Shown here piece by piece: positions 15,001 through 24,758 of a stretch of DNA of 64,000 nt. This DNA is from Paragordius varius (Eukaryota > Nematomorpha). The position numbers and the translations under genes were made by a program. Under the pieces are notes generated by a model that was not told the origin of the DNA, did no database searches, and worked only from the letters and a program-made list of their open reading frames with translations. Location: the NCBI GenBank assembly GCA_964247055.1, contig OZ176053.1, forward strand, positions 3,658,001 to 3,722,000, in the 5' to 3' direction. Numbering within the stretch: the first letter of the stretch is position 1; every line of letters starts with the position of its first letter.

Positions 15001-18000
15001 GCCGGAGAATTGAATCAGTTTACACAATAAGAATGTCTAGAAAATGCGAAATCAAAATACTCAGCAAAACATTGGAATTTTATTGATTAAAAATGAGTTT
15101 TCGTTAGAGATAATGTTAAAAAAACGATTTGTAAATTATAAAACCATTGTTTGCTGAGTTTTTTGATTCGTCAGATAATATGCAGTTCGCTTGTTATTGT
15201 GATTGTCCGATTTATTTGAGTAAAATGAGATGACTTCTTCAAGCTTTGTCCCATAAAAATCTTGATATGATCCATTCATATAAGATTTGTCTCATTAAGA
15301 CCAGATATGTGTAAATTTGGTTAAAGTATAAACCAAATTCGTTTTTGTATATATCTTAGTCATCCATCTTTAAGTATTTGTTTTTGTATTTCTTTTATTT
15401 ATGGAAAAAAATTGTTTCCATAAATTGTTGATTTATATTTGCTTCTTTAGCTCTGCAAATGAGCTAAGTTACCAATATTAATATTATAGATGTTGAGTAC
15501 GTTTTGCTCTTAGTTATTATATAAATTTTTGCACATTTAAACATTTTGTTATATTGAACCATGCAAAATGTTTAAATATGCGTTAATATGTGGTATTTGT
15601 CTTTTTTTTGTGTGTGTAATTGAATCACACTTGTTACCTTTTGTGGTGTATAACAATAGATTTAGTTTTATTCCATTCCTATGGGAACTAAGGACCATAA
15701 TGGATTGGATGTGGACTGATACAACGTTAACCATGTTTTATTGGATTAAACTTGAGGATATATATGCAAACATATTTGTCCTCAAGTGTTGGCGTCGTTC
15801 AGAAGTGGTATGTTACCCCCATTGCTTTTTTCCATATTTTTGAAACGATTAAAGTTAAGGCAAAATTTTGTGTTTTAAGATTTTTTGCACGCATTTTTTA
15901 ATTTATTTGTGTTGCACGAAATTGTAATATATTTTGAGAAATTTTTTGTTTCTTTATAACGATATATATAATATATATAACATAGGATTATCCAACACCC
16001 CGAGGTGTTAAAAAACCCTCATGTATGAAATACTTATTGGGTGGCTCCCTTTTATTCGTCCTTATAATTATTATTTGGTTTCCACTTGTACTGTTTGCTC
16101 TTACCAATCAAGTTGGATCCAAAAATTTGCCATACGATTGTACCATGCAAATTAGTATTGGGGGATATGTGGTATGATTTTAGCGAAATATAAAAAAACT
16201 TATGAAGAAAACTATATTTTTGATCCTTGATTTTTTCCTATGTAACCTAAGTGATTATGTTTGCGAAATGTATAATTGACTGTGTTAAAAAATTATAAAT
16301 ATCTTATTTCAAGGCCCAAAACGATAGGTTGTACTCCTTCAAAAAATCTGGGTTTAAAAAAGATGTGTTTTCCACTTTTTTTCAATTTTATATGAATTCT
16401 TGATGTATAAGGGAAGTAAGATACTATAATTTTCAAATTTATGTATTTTATGGTTGTAGCCTCTGTTTCGTATGAGCGCACGGAACCAATTTATCAAACC
16501 CTTCACAGAAAATGAATATCGGTTATTAATGGAGAGGAATCTGAAAAATAAGGTATAATCTTGTGATATTTTCTCTTATATATTGGTTTTTTTTTCGAAT
16601 CGTAACTTAAAAAACTTATTTTCCTTTAGGCAGCACAAGTATTCCTAAGCAACTATGAAGTGGGAAATGTGCTGGAAATAAGTCTTTTAAACAATTCAAC
16701 TGATATCTGGACAATAAGCCCTCCAAGTTTAAACACTCTCAAAGAAGTTTTATTAAGCAATAACACTGTCGAAATGCGTATTATGTGGAGTTTTACCCGG
16801 TTTTTCAAATACATTTCTTATATTGTAGCAATATTTTTTATTTCCTCTTAATTATTAATTACATATGTATATTATATAATATAATCATTATTAACCGATA
16901 TTTTTACATTAGTTCTACTTCAAGCAAATTAGTAGAACCTACTGTCTCTGATGAAAACATTGTTAACCTGGAGCCAGGAACGAAATCACGGGCCGAATTT
17001 GCTGAAATGTTAAGAGGCAATTTTTCAAAACCAATGTATGTCACATTTTCATTTATTTATACATAAAATTTTATTTTTCCATATTTTTTGTTAAATTTTT
17101 TGTGATTAATAGTTTAATACCCCGAGCATTTCCTAAATATGTGAGGATACCCGCAAAAGATAAGCCTAGTTATGTTCGACCTTTAGTTCCAAGTAATTAG
17201 TTTTGCCTAAAAAATATCCATTCATTTTTATTTTTAATGTATTTTTGATATACTAAACGAATTTTTTTACAATAAAATAATTTCATATTTTCTTACATAC
17301 CAACATTTTTATAGGAAAAAATATTAGTTTATTTACTATACTTATTTTTTTGATTTTAACAGATGGTGTGATAAGTTTCCGTGACATAACAATTAAATTA
17401 CAACACCAAATATTTGAGGGTACACGAGTGCATTGGTGGGAAGTTAGAGAAATCCCAATGGAAACACCCGGATCTCTCAAATATTACAAGCCTGGTTTCA
17501 TTACTATAATTGGGTTTTCGGATTTGGTGTTTTACGGAGCCTTTTCATTCTTTGCTCAATACGGGTAATTTAATTTTAAAATGCGCCTATTAAATATATA
17601 CAAAAAGCTTCATACCAAACGTATTTTAATTTTTTTAGTTTAACGTCTAATTTAAGATTTTATGGTGTAGTCATTAACTTTTTAATCAAGGTTATATACA
17701 TTTAAAAAATTTTAACTGTTTATTACTTGACATTTATACTATATTAACGGACATTAAATAATTAAATAGTTATTTCATTCAAATAATTTTTTTTCATAAA
17801 ATTTTACAGTATCATTGGTATGTATGTGTCCTTGGTGCTTGTTATTGGTCGCTTTGTGAGATCGTTTGTTAGCGGTTTGGATAGTCGCATTATGTTTGAT
17901 GAATTACCCAACGTTGATCGTGTCCTACAACTATGCCTCGATATCTATCTGGTGAGGGAGAGCGGAGAATTCAAGCTTGAAGAGGAATTATTCGCAAAAC

Positions 18001-18062
18001 TTATTTTCCTTTACCGATCACCCGAAACATTAATTAAATGGACCAAAGAAAAAATTACATAA
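3..18062 (+). CDS. PIEZO: PIEZO mechanosensitive ion channel, 5' end outside window
   Basis: PIEZO proteins form trimeric plasma-membrane cation channels opened by membrane tension. Exons I read: 3-88, 374-530, 775-1884, 2156-2329, 2409-2492, 2558-2672, 2985-3262, 3383-3584, 3970-4062, 4180-4600, 5360-5563, 5703-5888, 5957-6014, 6067-6169, 6319-6481, 6880-7043, 7197-7781, 8393-8529, 8859-8994, 9225-9331, 9628-9826, 10183-10294, 10485-10539, 10612-10679, 10899-10964, 11089-11282, 11420-11481, 11811-11987, 12238-12307, 12648-12799, 13148-13596, 14032-14278, 14477-14622, then 14870-15017 or 15660-15807, 15986-16171, 16460-16552, 16630-16799, 16913-17035, 17113-17192, 17363-17564, 17810-18062. 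With one alternative exon the sum is 7,815 nt, exactly in frame: about 2,604 residues plus stop. Family landmarks include TYHSWLTFVFLIWAC, GYLIASFFFLW, RSGDYYMF, MVFLWGTLSIPRPSKTFW, SGYPTRILGNFLTKKY and the C-terminal YRSPETLIKWTKEK. By comparison with vertebrate PIEZO1, roughly 430 N-terminal residues are missing. Exon edges are read by eye; 7197-7781, 9628-9826 and 12648-13596 encode poorly conserved loops. Confidence 0.97.
6528..6826. mobile_element. MITE with ~85-bp terminal inverted repeats, in a PIEZO intron
   Basis: The left arm starts tttacagtaaaaattgg. The right arm ends with its reverse complement, tttttactgtaa. The arms match over about 85 bp, including ccatacttttt/aaaaagtatgg and acaaaacgta/tacgttttgt blocks. 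The element has no coding capacity. Decayed relatives lie at about 11560-11793 (another PIEZO intron) and 26832-27155 (a collagen intron). Confidence 0.8.
11560..11793. mobile_element. Decayed relative of the tttacagtaaaa MITE family
   Basis: The right arm (aatatatttgtctc ... atttttactgtaa) and parts of the left arm (caaagaccaatctttttt, caatcctactttttt) resemble the clearer copy at 6528-6826. It lies in the PIEZO intron 11482-11810. Both edges are approximate. Confidence 0.5.
14870..15017 (+). other. PIEZO: PIEZO anchor-domain exon, copy a (mutually exclusive)
   Basis: This 148-nt exon encodes 49 residues including IIPFLWELRALMDWMWTDT, then MEDIYASIFLLKC. It matches the PIEZO anchor segment just before the pore. 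It needs a codon with two bases from the upstream exon (phase 2) and ends on a codon boundary (phase 0). The acceptor is ...caataag/c and the donor a/gtttac; both are weaker-looking than those of copy b. Confidence 0.82.
15660..15807 (+). other. PIEZO: PIEZO anchor-domain exon, copy b (mutually exclusive)
   Basis: This second version of the anchor exon is also exactly 148 nt with the same entry and exit phases. It encodes FIPFLWELRTIMDWMWTDT and LEDIYANIFVLKCWRR. By eye about 31 of 49 residues match copy a. The acceptor is ...aacaatag/a and the donor gtg/gtatgt. The match to family consensus, especially TDTTL and ANIFVLKC, is closer than in copy a, so this may be the ancestral or default form. 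Confidence 0.9.
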
Positions 18063-18666
18063 TTTACTTTATATATTATGTTAGACAACAATGCCGAAAA
18101 ATATTATTATTATTGCACTACATATATTTGTAATCGATAAATGAAGAATGGATGTAGAAACAACAAGTGTTTTATAGATTAAATAACCTTAATGCGTACA
18201 AAAATTATATAGATTTATTTAGAGACATAAAGTGCATTTTTGAATATTATAAATTTAATATATTACCACACACCTTTCCTTCAATTTTATTATCAATGTA
18301 ATTATCCAACAACTAATCTATTCTAACTGATTACTTAATAAACTTAAATTATTTAAAGTGGAATATTGATTTATTTATATTGAATAATAAAAATTTCAAA
18401 TACGCAATTTATATATAGTTTGTCAATAATAAATTTTTAAATTGCATCGTATGTTGTGTTATGTATGGATTTGTAGAAAATTTGCGTTGCGAGTATCAAA
18501 CAATATTGCATATGTTAAAAATGTTAATTGATATTAATATAAATTTGTTAAATAAAATTTTCTTAGGATGACTAGGATTTAATGCAAACATTTAGAATTA
18601 TTATTAGAATATAATTCAATCATAATAATGTCTCGAACAAAAAGCAATTTCAACTCTATATATAAA
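18063..18666. other. Convergent intergenic spacer with PIEZO polyadenylation signal
   Basis: This is a 604-bp AT-rich spacer between the PIEZO stop codon on + and the L2HGDH stop codon on -. An AATAAA at 18337-18342 is a plausible PIEZO polyadenylation signal. I see no gene in it. Confidence 0.6.
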
Positions 18667-19986
18667 TTAAAGTTTAAATTTTTCTTGTGCCTTGTCAACA
18701 ACGACCTTGGATATGGCGAGTGAGGATGTGGCCGCCGGTGAAGGGGCATTACGGACATGAAGTGTCCGTTCACCCAATTTCCCTTTTCCGCTATCAAAGA
18801 CGAAATCGTCGACTAAATCACCTTTTTCATCTAAAGCTTGCGCTCTAACCCCAGAAGGACCTGGACTTACATCAGCCACCGAAATTTCCGGTATATAACG
18901 TTGCAAAGCCTTAAGTTTTGCCCTAACAAAAAATGATTCATACATTTCACGCATTCCAGGTGCCATATATTTGAAAGAAAGTTTACGGAACCCGGAAAAC
19001 GTCATGTAATCCCAAATATCTTTGATATTCATGTCGGAGAAGGAATAACCTTCACGGCTAAAAGCTAGCACGGCATTTGGACCAAGCCAGACACTCCCAT
19101 CCATACGAGGTGTAAAATGCACTCCAAGGAAAGGAAACCGCGGATCAGGCACTGGATATATATTACCTTTAACTAAGTGTCGTTTTTCGGGCGATAAAAG
19201 CATGTATTCTCCCCTGAAAGGGACTATTTTGGGAACATTAGAACAACCGGATAATTTTGCGATTTGATCGGAATACAAACCGGCGCAAGTAATAACAAAT
19301 TTTGATTTAAAATGGTTGTTTGCCTGTTGGTTTGCATCATGAGTTATTATCTCAAGAGGGTGAGAATCATTATCGTTATAGGCAAATGATGTTACCTTAT
19401 TGTTCAAAAATATTTTTCCACCAGCTTTTTCAAAATTTTCCCCGTATTTCAAACTAACTCTCCGCCAATCTACTATACCAGTATTTGGTGAATGTAATGC
19501 ACGAAGACCTTTGCAGTAAGGTTCAATTTTGTGAATATCTTTTCCTTCTATAATCGCTAAATCTTTAACATTATTTTTGGTTCCGCGCTCATAAAGATCA
19601 TCCAATAATTTCAATTCTTTTTCAGTTACCGCAACAATTAATTTACCACATTTGTTGTAAGGAATACCATTTTTATCACAAAAATCATAAGCCATGTTCA
19701 TACCTTGAACGCATAACTTTGCCTTTAAAGATCCGGGTTTATAATATACACCAGCATGAATAACACCACTATTGTGCCCGCTTTGATGGGAGGCCAATTC
19801 CTTCTCCTTTTCTACAACTGCAATTTTAAGCGAGGGAAATCTCGTTATCATTTCTTGTGCGGTTGCTAAACCCACAATCCCACCACCAACTATTGTTAAA
19901 TCATAATGATCGTTATTAGTCGCAAACATTCGCAAAGAGAAATGCAAAGCCCCTTTAAGGGGAAAAAATTTGGATACCAACTTCAT
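18667..19986 (-). CDS. L2HGDH: L-2-hydroxyglutarate dehydrogenase, mitochondrial
   Basis: This FAD-dependent enzyme oxidises L-2-hydroxyglutarate, a side product of malate dehydrogenase, back to 2-oxoglutarate in mitochondria. The 439-residue reading frame is complete and similar in length to other animal enzymes (human about 463). Residues 1-25 are basic and hydrophobic with no acidic residue, as expected of a mitochondrial presequence. A dinucleotide-binding motif follows (DLTIVGGGIVGLATA, about 29-43). Next comes the family segment SGHNSGVIHAGVYYKPGS. Later family blocks include PNTGIVDWRR, VPFRGEYMLL, YPVPDPRFPFLGVHFTPR and SPGPSGVRAQ. It has no intron although its neighbours have many, so a retrocopy origin or intron loss is possible; the frame is intact and looks functional. 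The first ATG is used because the presequence begins there. Confidence 0.97.
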   Translation of the reverse strand: MKLVSKFFPLKGALHFSLRMFATNNDHYDLTIVGGGIVGLATAQEMITRFPSLKIAVVEKEKELASHQSGHNSGVIHAGVYYKPGSLKAKLCVQGMNMAYDFCDKNGIPYNKCGKLIVAVTEKELKLLDDLYERGTKNNVKDLAIIEGKDIHKIEPYCKGLRALHSPNTGIVDWRRVSLKYGENFEKAGGKIFLNNKVTSFAYNDNDSHPLEIITHDANQQANNHFKSKFVITCAGLYSDQIAKLSGCSNVPKIVPFRGEYMLLSPEKRHLVKGNIYPVPDPRFPFLGVHFTPRMDGSVWLGPNAVLAFSREGYSFSDMNIKDIWDYMTFSGFRKLSFKYMAPGMREMYESFFVRAKLKALQRYIPEISVADVSPGPSGVRAQALDEKGDLVDDFVFDSGKGKLGERTLHVRNAPSPAATSSLAISKVVVDKAQEKFKL

Positions 19987-20850
19987 GTCATCTTAAATAG
20001 CACCACGTAACTAAGCCATATGTATAAAATATATTTTCCTTATCTGTTATATGGTTTTTTATAGTATCGATTTAAAGTATAAAAATTAATATAAGGAAGT
20101 ACGTCTAATTGATAAGTAAATTAAAAAATAACAGTACATTATCTTTGATTTTTATGAGAATGCGATATCGGGTATTTTATATCGCAAGGGTTTAAAAATA
20201 TGATAAATACTTTGCTCAAAGATATTACTAATCCAATAATTTTTTGTAGAAAAGTCTCCCTTCTATGCTCTTTTAAATCCTATTATATAATCAAAATGAT
20301 GCTGCCATATTTCATGCATTTTTAGATGTTGCTGTATTTATGCCGTTAAGATTTTAATTGCTTATATTCTTCAGTAAGATGTGGTCGAATTTTCAAAGTT
20401 ATTTGATCTAACATATAATATAGGATGAATTTAATGCAAACAATTAAATAAAAATTAGCTTAAACTCATGTCGACCGTAACCAGCATGCTTTAACATATT
20501 TTCTTAGGGTTCAAATAAATGGCGAAATCAGGATTTGCATTTTTCGATGACACATAATCATGAAAAAATAAAAAATTTATTAAGTATTGCAATATTTGTG
20601 ATTATTTTAAGACAACTATCCCTTTTAGACTGTGAAAGACTCGGTCTTTATATTTTACTAATATTTCACAAATATTTTAGAATATATTATATGTATGAAT
20701 TTTCGAACGGTGCAATAACGACATAGTTTTTCACTGAAGATAACGATTTATACTAGGGTCTTGTTTTGTACCACAATTATATTTAAGTTATTAAATTAGG
20801 ATTAACATACATTATCATATATTTTGATAAAAGGGTTATATGTTTTAGAG

Positions 20851-21147
20851 CAGGGTTGAATGCCCCTCGGGACCCGCATGTTGGCCATCCAAAAAAACTT
20901 CTCCAGCCCGCGAGAAATTTGAATACCAAATAAAAAAAATTTAACAGATTTTCTTTTCATTAAACTAACAAAATAGATTTTCTAAATGATTCCGTATTTA
21001 AGCAATGAGTTAGCAGAAAGTGTTAAAATAAATAGCAGTTATATTGTGTTCGTAATTTTCATATAGTCTACGTTTGAAACCTAATAAAATATTTGTTGAT
21101 CCCAATATATTTTGCGAATGCGGCCCACGATGTGCAGGACACCCCTA
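20851..21147. mobile_element. Non-autonomous hAT-like element, decayed
   Basis: The left end reads cagggttgaatgcccctcgg followed by gacccgcatg. The right end, reverse complemented, reads taggggtgtcctgcac then atcgtgggccgcatt. Such CAGGGGTGTCnA ends followed by a GGCCCGC block are typical of hAT-type non-autonomous elements. About 297 bp long, with no open frame. I could not see a clear 8-bp target duplication. Confidence 0.6.
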
Positions 21148-22583
21148 GAGTATGGTGACTTCAGTCTAAAATTTGGAGCATTCAAAGTAAGTTGAAAGGA
21201 AAAGCTGAAAAATTAAAAATTGACATTTGATATTTTATTGAAATCGAAAGTATTTTATTTAATTTCTTTTTAAATAAAATTTTTTTTCCAATTTTTACCA
21301 TTTAACACTTTATTACCTTTTCGGATAGTTTTATACCTTGGCCCTATTTTTAATTCGATTCTCTAAAAATATTTTTAAGATATTGAGCCAAATTGAAATA
21401 CATACTACCTTTTGCCTTTTAGACGCATAAATCAAAATATATGTTATCGTAAAAAAATCCTATGTGAAATTTTTCGTCGCCATTTCTTTAGATTTTAATC
21501 GCTAAAATAAGCGATTGTATATTATATTATAAATCTAAATTTGAAAGTCTTTTACATTTTATCATCAAATTTAGGAAATATATAAATTTTAGTATCAGGT
21601 GTTGTTACAATTAGATTTTAAATCTACCTCTAGGACTCTTGAAATTAAAGAGCTGTAAAAAATAGCCTTTTTATAATACATAGGAAAATGCTTATTAATT
21701 AAATTTTAAATAAATAGCTTTCATATTGTAGCATATTTTCAATCTGTGGTGCAAAACTGATTAAAAATTTAATTGTCTACACAAAATTTACATTAAGTGT
21801 TAAATGGTTAATAGTTTTAGATGATAATTTTTAAACAATAAAACATTTTTTATAATATTTTTATATAATGCGCTTAATATACAAGGATTTTAGAGTATAG
21901 CCTAATAAGTTTTCAAGAAATTTTTTCCTGCAACCGGTCGAGGTAAAATAATTCAAAGGTAAAGAAAAAGTGGAAATATTTTTTTTTAATTACTTTTAAA
22001 ACCAAAAGTACCATGAAAATACATTTATCTATCAGAATAATATATTTTATTAGGATTAATATTACAGGGTAATATCAATTTATTACAGATTACCTAATAA
22101 GGTTTTAATACAAAATATGTTTGCGCCTTAAGAATATTTAAAATATTTAAAATTGGTTAGAATATAATATCATAATGGAAAAATTGCACCGAGAACATTG
22201 TAATATTCAGTTCACAATTTGTGAATTAGTCTATTAATACCACAACAAATCTATCTTAAATGGCTATATTTTAGCTTTCTGGTTAATTATGTATAATAAA
22301 TTTTCATAAAATTCGTATTTGTTAAATCACACAATATATCTAACAATATTTACCTGATATAAAGTTTAGGCTATTTACTGAATTTCAATTCAATTTTGAC
22401 TAATTTTAAAAATATCAGTTTTTGGTGCCACTAAATAACACACCGTTTTAATCTTAATATATGCTTGAAATTAAATTTGTATAACATATCAAATACATTA
22501 TATTAATCAAGTTACCCTAAACGAAAGTAATAGTGCGTTTGTCGAATTCAAAATAAGGTATAATATAAATATATGATAAAGCA

Positions 22584-22862
22584 GGGGTGTTCAACACAAA
22601 TAAGTTTCGCAAGCCGCATATTCGACTCAAAAATTGGCTGGGCCGCAAAAAAAAGGGGTATTCATAAATATTTTATTAGATTTCAAGACTGTAAAATGGA
22701 ATCACATTATAACATTTTTATATACTTATCCAATTGGATAGACTTGTTAAAAATTTGTTTTAAAATATAAATTTTATTAAGATTTGAGATTATAAGTAAG
22801 AAAATTTTGGATTTTTAATTTTTTTACGGGTTACACAATTTCTTGATGGACCGCATGGGGAC
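22584..22862. mobile_element. hAT-like element fragment
   Basis: The left end caggggtgttcaacac, followed by gcaagccgcatattcg and gggccgcaaaa, matches the family at 20851 and 42394. A faint inverse block (gaccgcatgggg) near 22850 may be the right end, so the end coordinate is approximate. Confidence 0.5.
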
Positions 22863-23825
22863 TTTATTTGGAAAACAAAGAGGATACATTCAGTTCTGAA
22901 CAATGCTAGAAAATGTTTTGTAGGAGCGCGTTTTCGGGTATTTGTATCATACTATTAAACCCGACTAAAAACAATATATATACATGAGTCAATACCGCTA
23001 AATATGTACAACCCTTGGCCATAAAGTCTCTTTGCTTATTTTAAAACCAGGTTTTATTGACTTAAATGGTTCTTCTACTGTGTGCAAATAAAATTTTGAT
23101 ATGGTGAGAGTTTCAAATGTTTTATTGCGAAATACCCCAATTATATCCATGCAATTAAGGTGAATTCGTTTAAATAGGAAGCCTTTTTTATAAATTTATC
23201 TTGTATAAAAGCAAATCATTATAGAACATTTTATTTTTACAAGATCTTACCAAAAAACTTTTAATCCATATCGAATATATGCCAGTTTTTATAAATATTA
23301 AAAAACTGATTCATATATATAATTTTTATAATTATAAATTGATTGACAAAAGAGTAGCATGGGTGGAGTACACTTGCACTTTAATTTATCATTTTTATTT
23401 AACATTTATTTAGGCCATGCTATTACATTGACCTATATAAAAATAGATTAAATATTTGTCATTTAGAGTACACAATGAGAAAAACCAGGCCAAGCATTTA
23501 GATAGAGTAAAATAGGCATAAGCAGAACTTTAAATTTTCAAAATATAGAAGGCTAACAATTATGTGCTTCAATCATTTATTTAACGAATAATATTAATTT
23601 GTGGGTCCGTCAAAATTTAAAAAATTTAATTTTTTTGATATGATGACTGGTAACTTGTTAGGACAAAAAACTATTTAGTGCTCCTGTCTATATTGAGAAG
23701 CTGTGCGCAATAAGTTTTGCATGCCTCTCCGGCCATATTTATTATAATGATCATTTAACTTAATAATGACTTATGTAGCACTTATTATAATTATAAATGT
23801 ATCGTAATTTTAAAATTTTGCAAAA

Positions 23826-23945
23826 CTAGGGTTGTCAGTTCCAAACCTGGCTGATGGAGTCCGTCAGCTCTCCACGGTGTGTTCGATGCGTTTGGGCCTT
23901 TGGCGGATTGATGTAACTCTTGAAAGCGCTCATTTCTTGTGAATG
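23826..23945. other. GC-rich block of unknown nature
   Basis: About 120 bp are clearly richer in G and C than the surrounding kilobases. On the - strand an open frame of 32 codons starts MSAFKSYINPPKAQTHRTHR and ends in a stop. On the + strand, tggctgatgga followed about 35 nt later by gttcgatgc loosely resembles tRNA boxes A and B, so a SINE head is another reading. I cannot decide between them. Confidence 0.35.
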
Positions 23946-24758
23946 ATCAAATATATCTAACAATTTTGTGTTAAGAAAGGTACTTTAATAAAATTATATG
24001 TATTAAATTTACCATTAAATTAAAAAATAAAATTTTAGTGGGTGGAAATCTAAAATAATTAATCATGATGGAAAATGCATTGAAATAGCCAATTATATAA
24101 TCAATTTTAAAAGTAGTTACCAACCGTCTATACATATACCCATATATTGCAATGGAAAAATAAATTATATTTTTTACCACCCTAATATAGAGAAAATTAA
24201 AAGTATGGTTGCTATTTTAAAATTAAATATTAAAATGCAAGATTATATAAATTCTTATCGTTTTCATAATAAGATTTGACACACTTTCATATTTTTTCTG
24301 TATTTTTGCAACATAAGAGAAAATTAATATTGTGCACTACTAGTAAAAATTTTAATAATTATAAAAATATTATTTAATTGCTCTAATTCATAAAGTAAAA
24401 ACTTTGTGTTTTACATTGTCTTCCCTACATATGCTACATTAATCCCATAATCTAAGGCGTAAAATTATATTTTAATGCAGGCAGGCATAAATTATAGTTG
24501 GAATTATAATAAAAGTGAAATGTAGAAAATATAATAATATAAGGCGGAAATGGGAGGATGGATACTTTTCAAATGCTGCTAAATTACCTTGCCAACGATT
24601 CATTTATATATGCATAAAAAAATATTTAAAGCTCATAAAATTATTTTTTTTTGGTTTAACAAAATATTTTTAAATAATAGTTTGTTATATAAAGCAATTG
24701 ATTACATCGCGACATAAAAATTTATTTGTTATAGTTAAACATACATTTTGGTAACTAA

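Larger units (their letters stand above)
19987..24758. other. Intergenic region without a recognisable gene
   Basis: This is AT-rich, mostly unique-looking DNA between the divergently transcribed L2HGDH and collagen genes. It contains hAT-like remnants at 20851-21147 and 22584 to about 22862 and a GC-rich block at 23826-23945. All reading frames are short and I recognise none. Promoters of both flanking genes must lie here, but I cannot define them. Confidence 0.6.

Noticed and set aside
23849-23900. Possible tRNA gene in the GC-rich block.
   Set aside because: Only loose box A/B resemblance; no acceptor stem or cloverleaf could be drawn.
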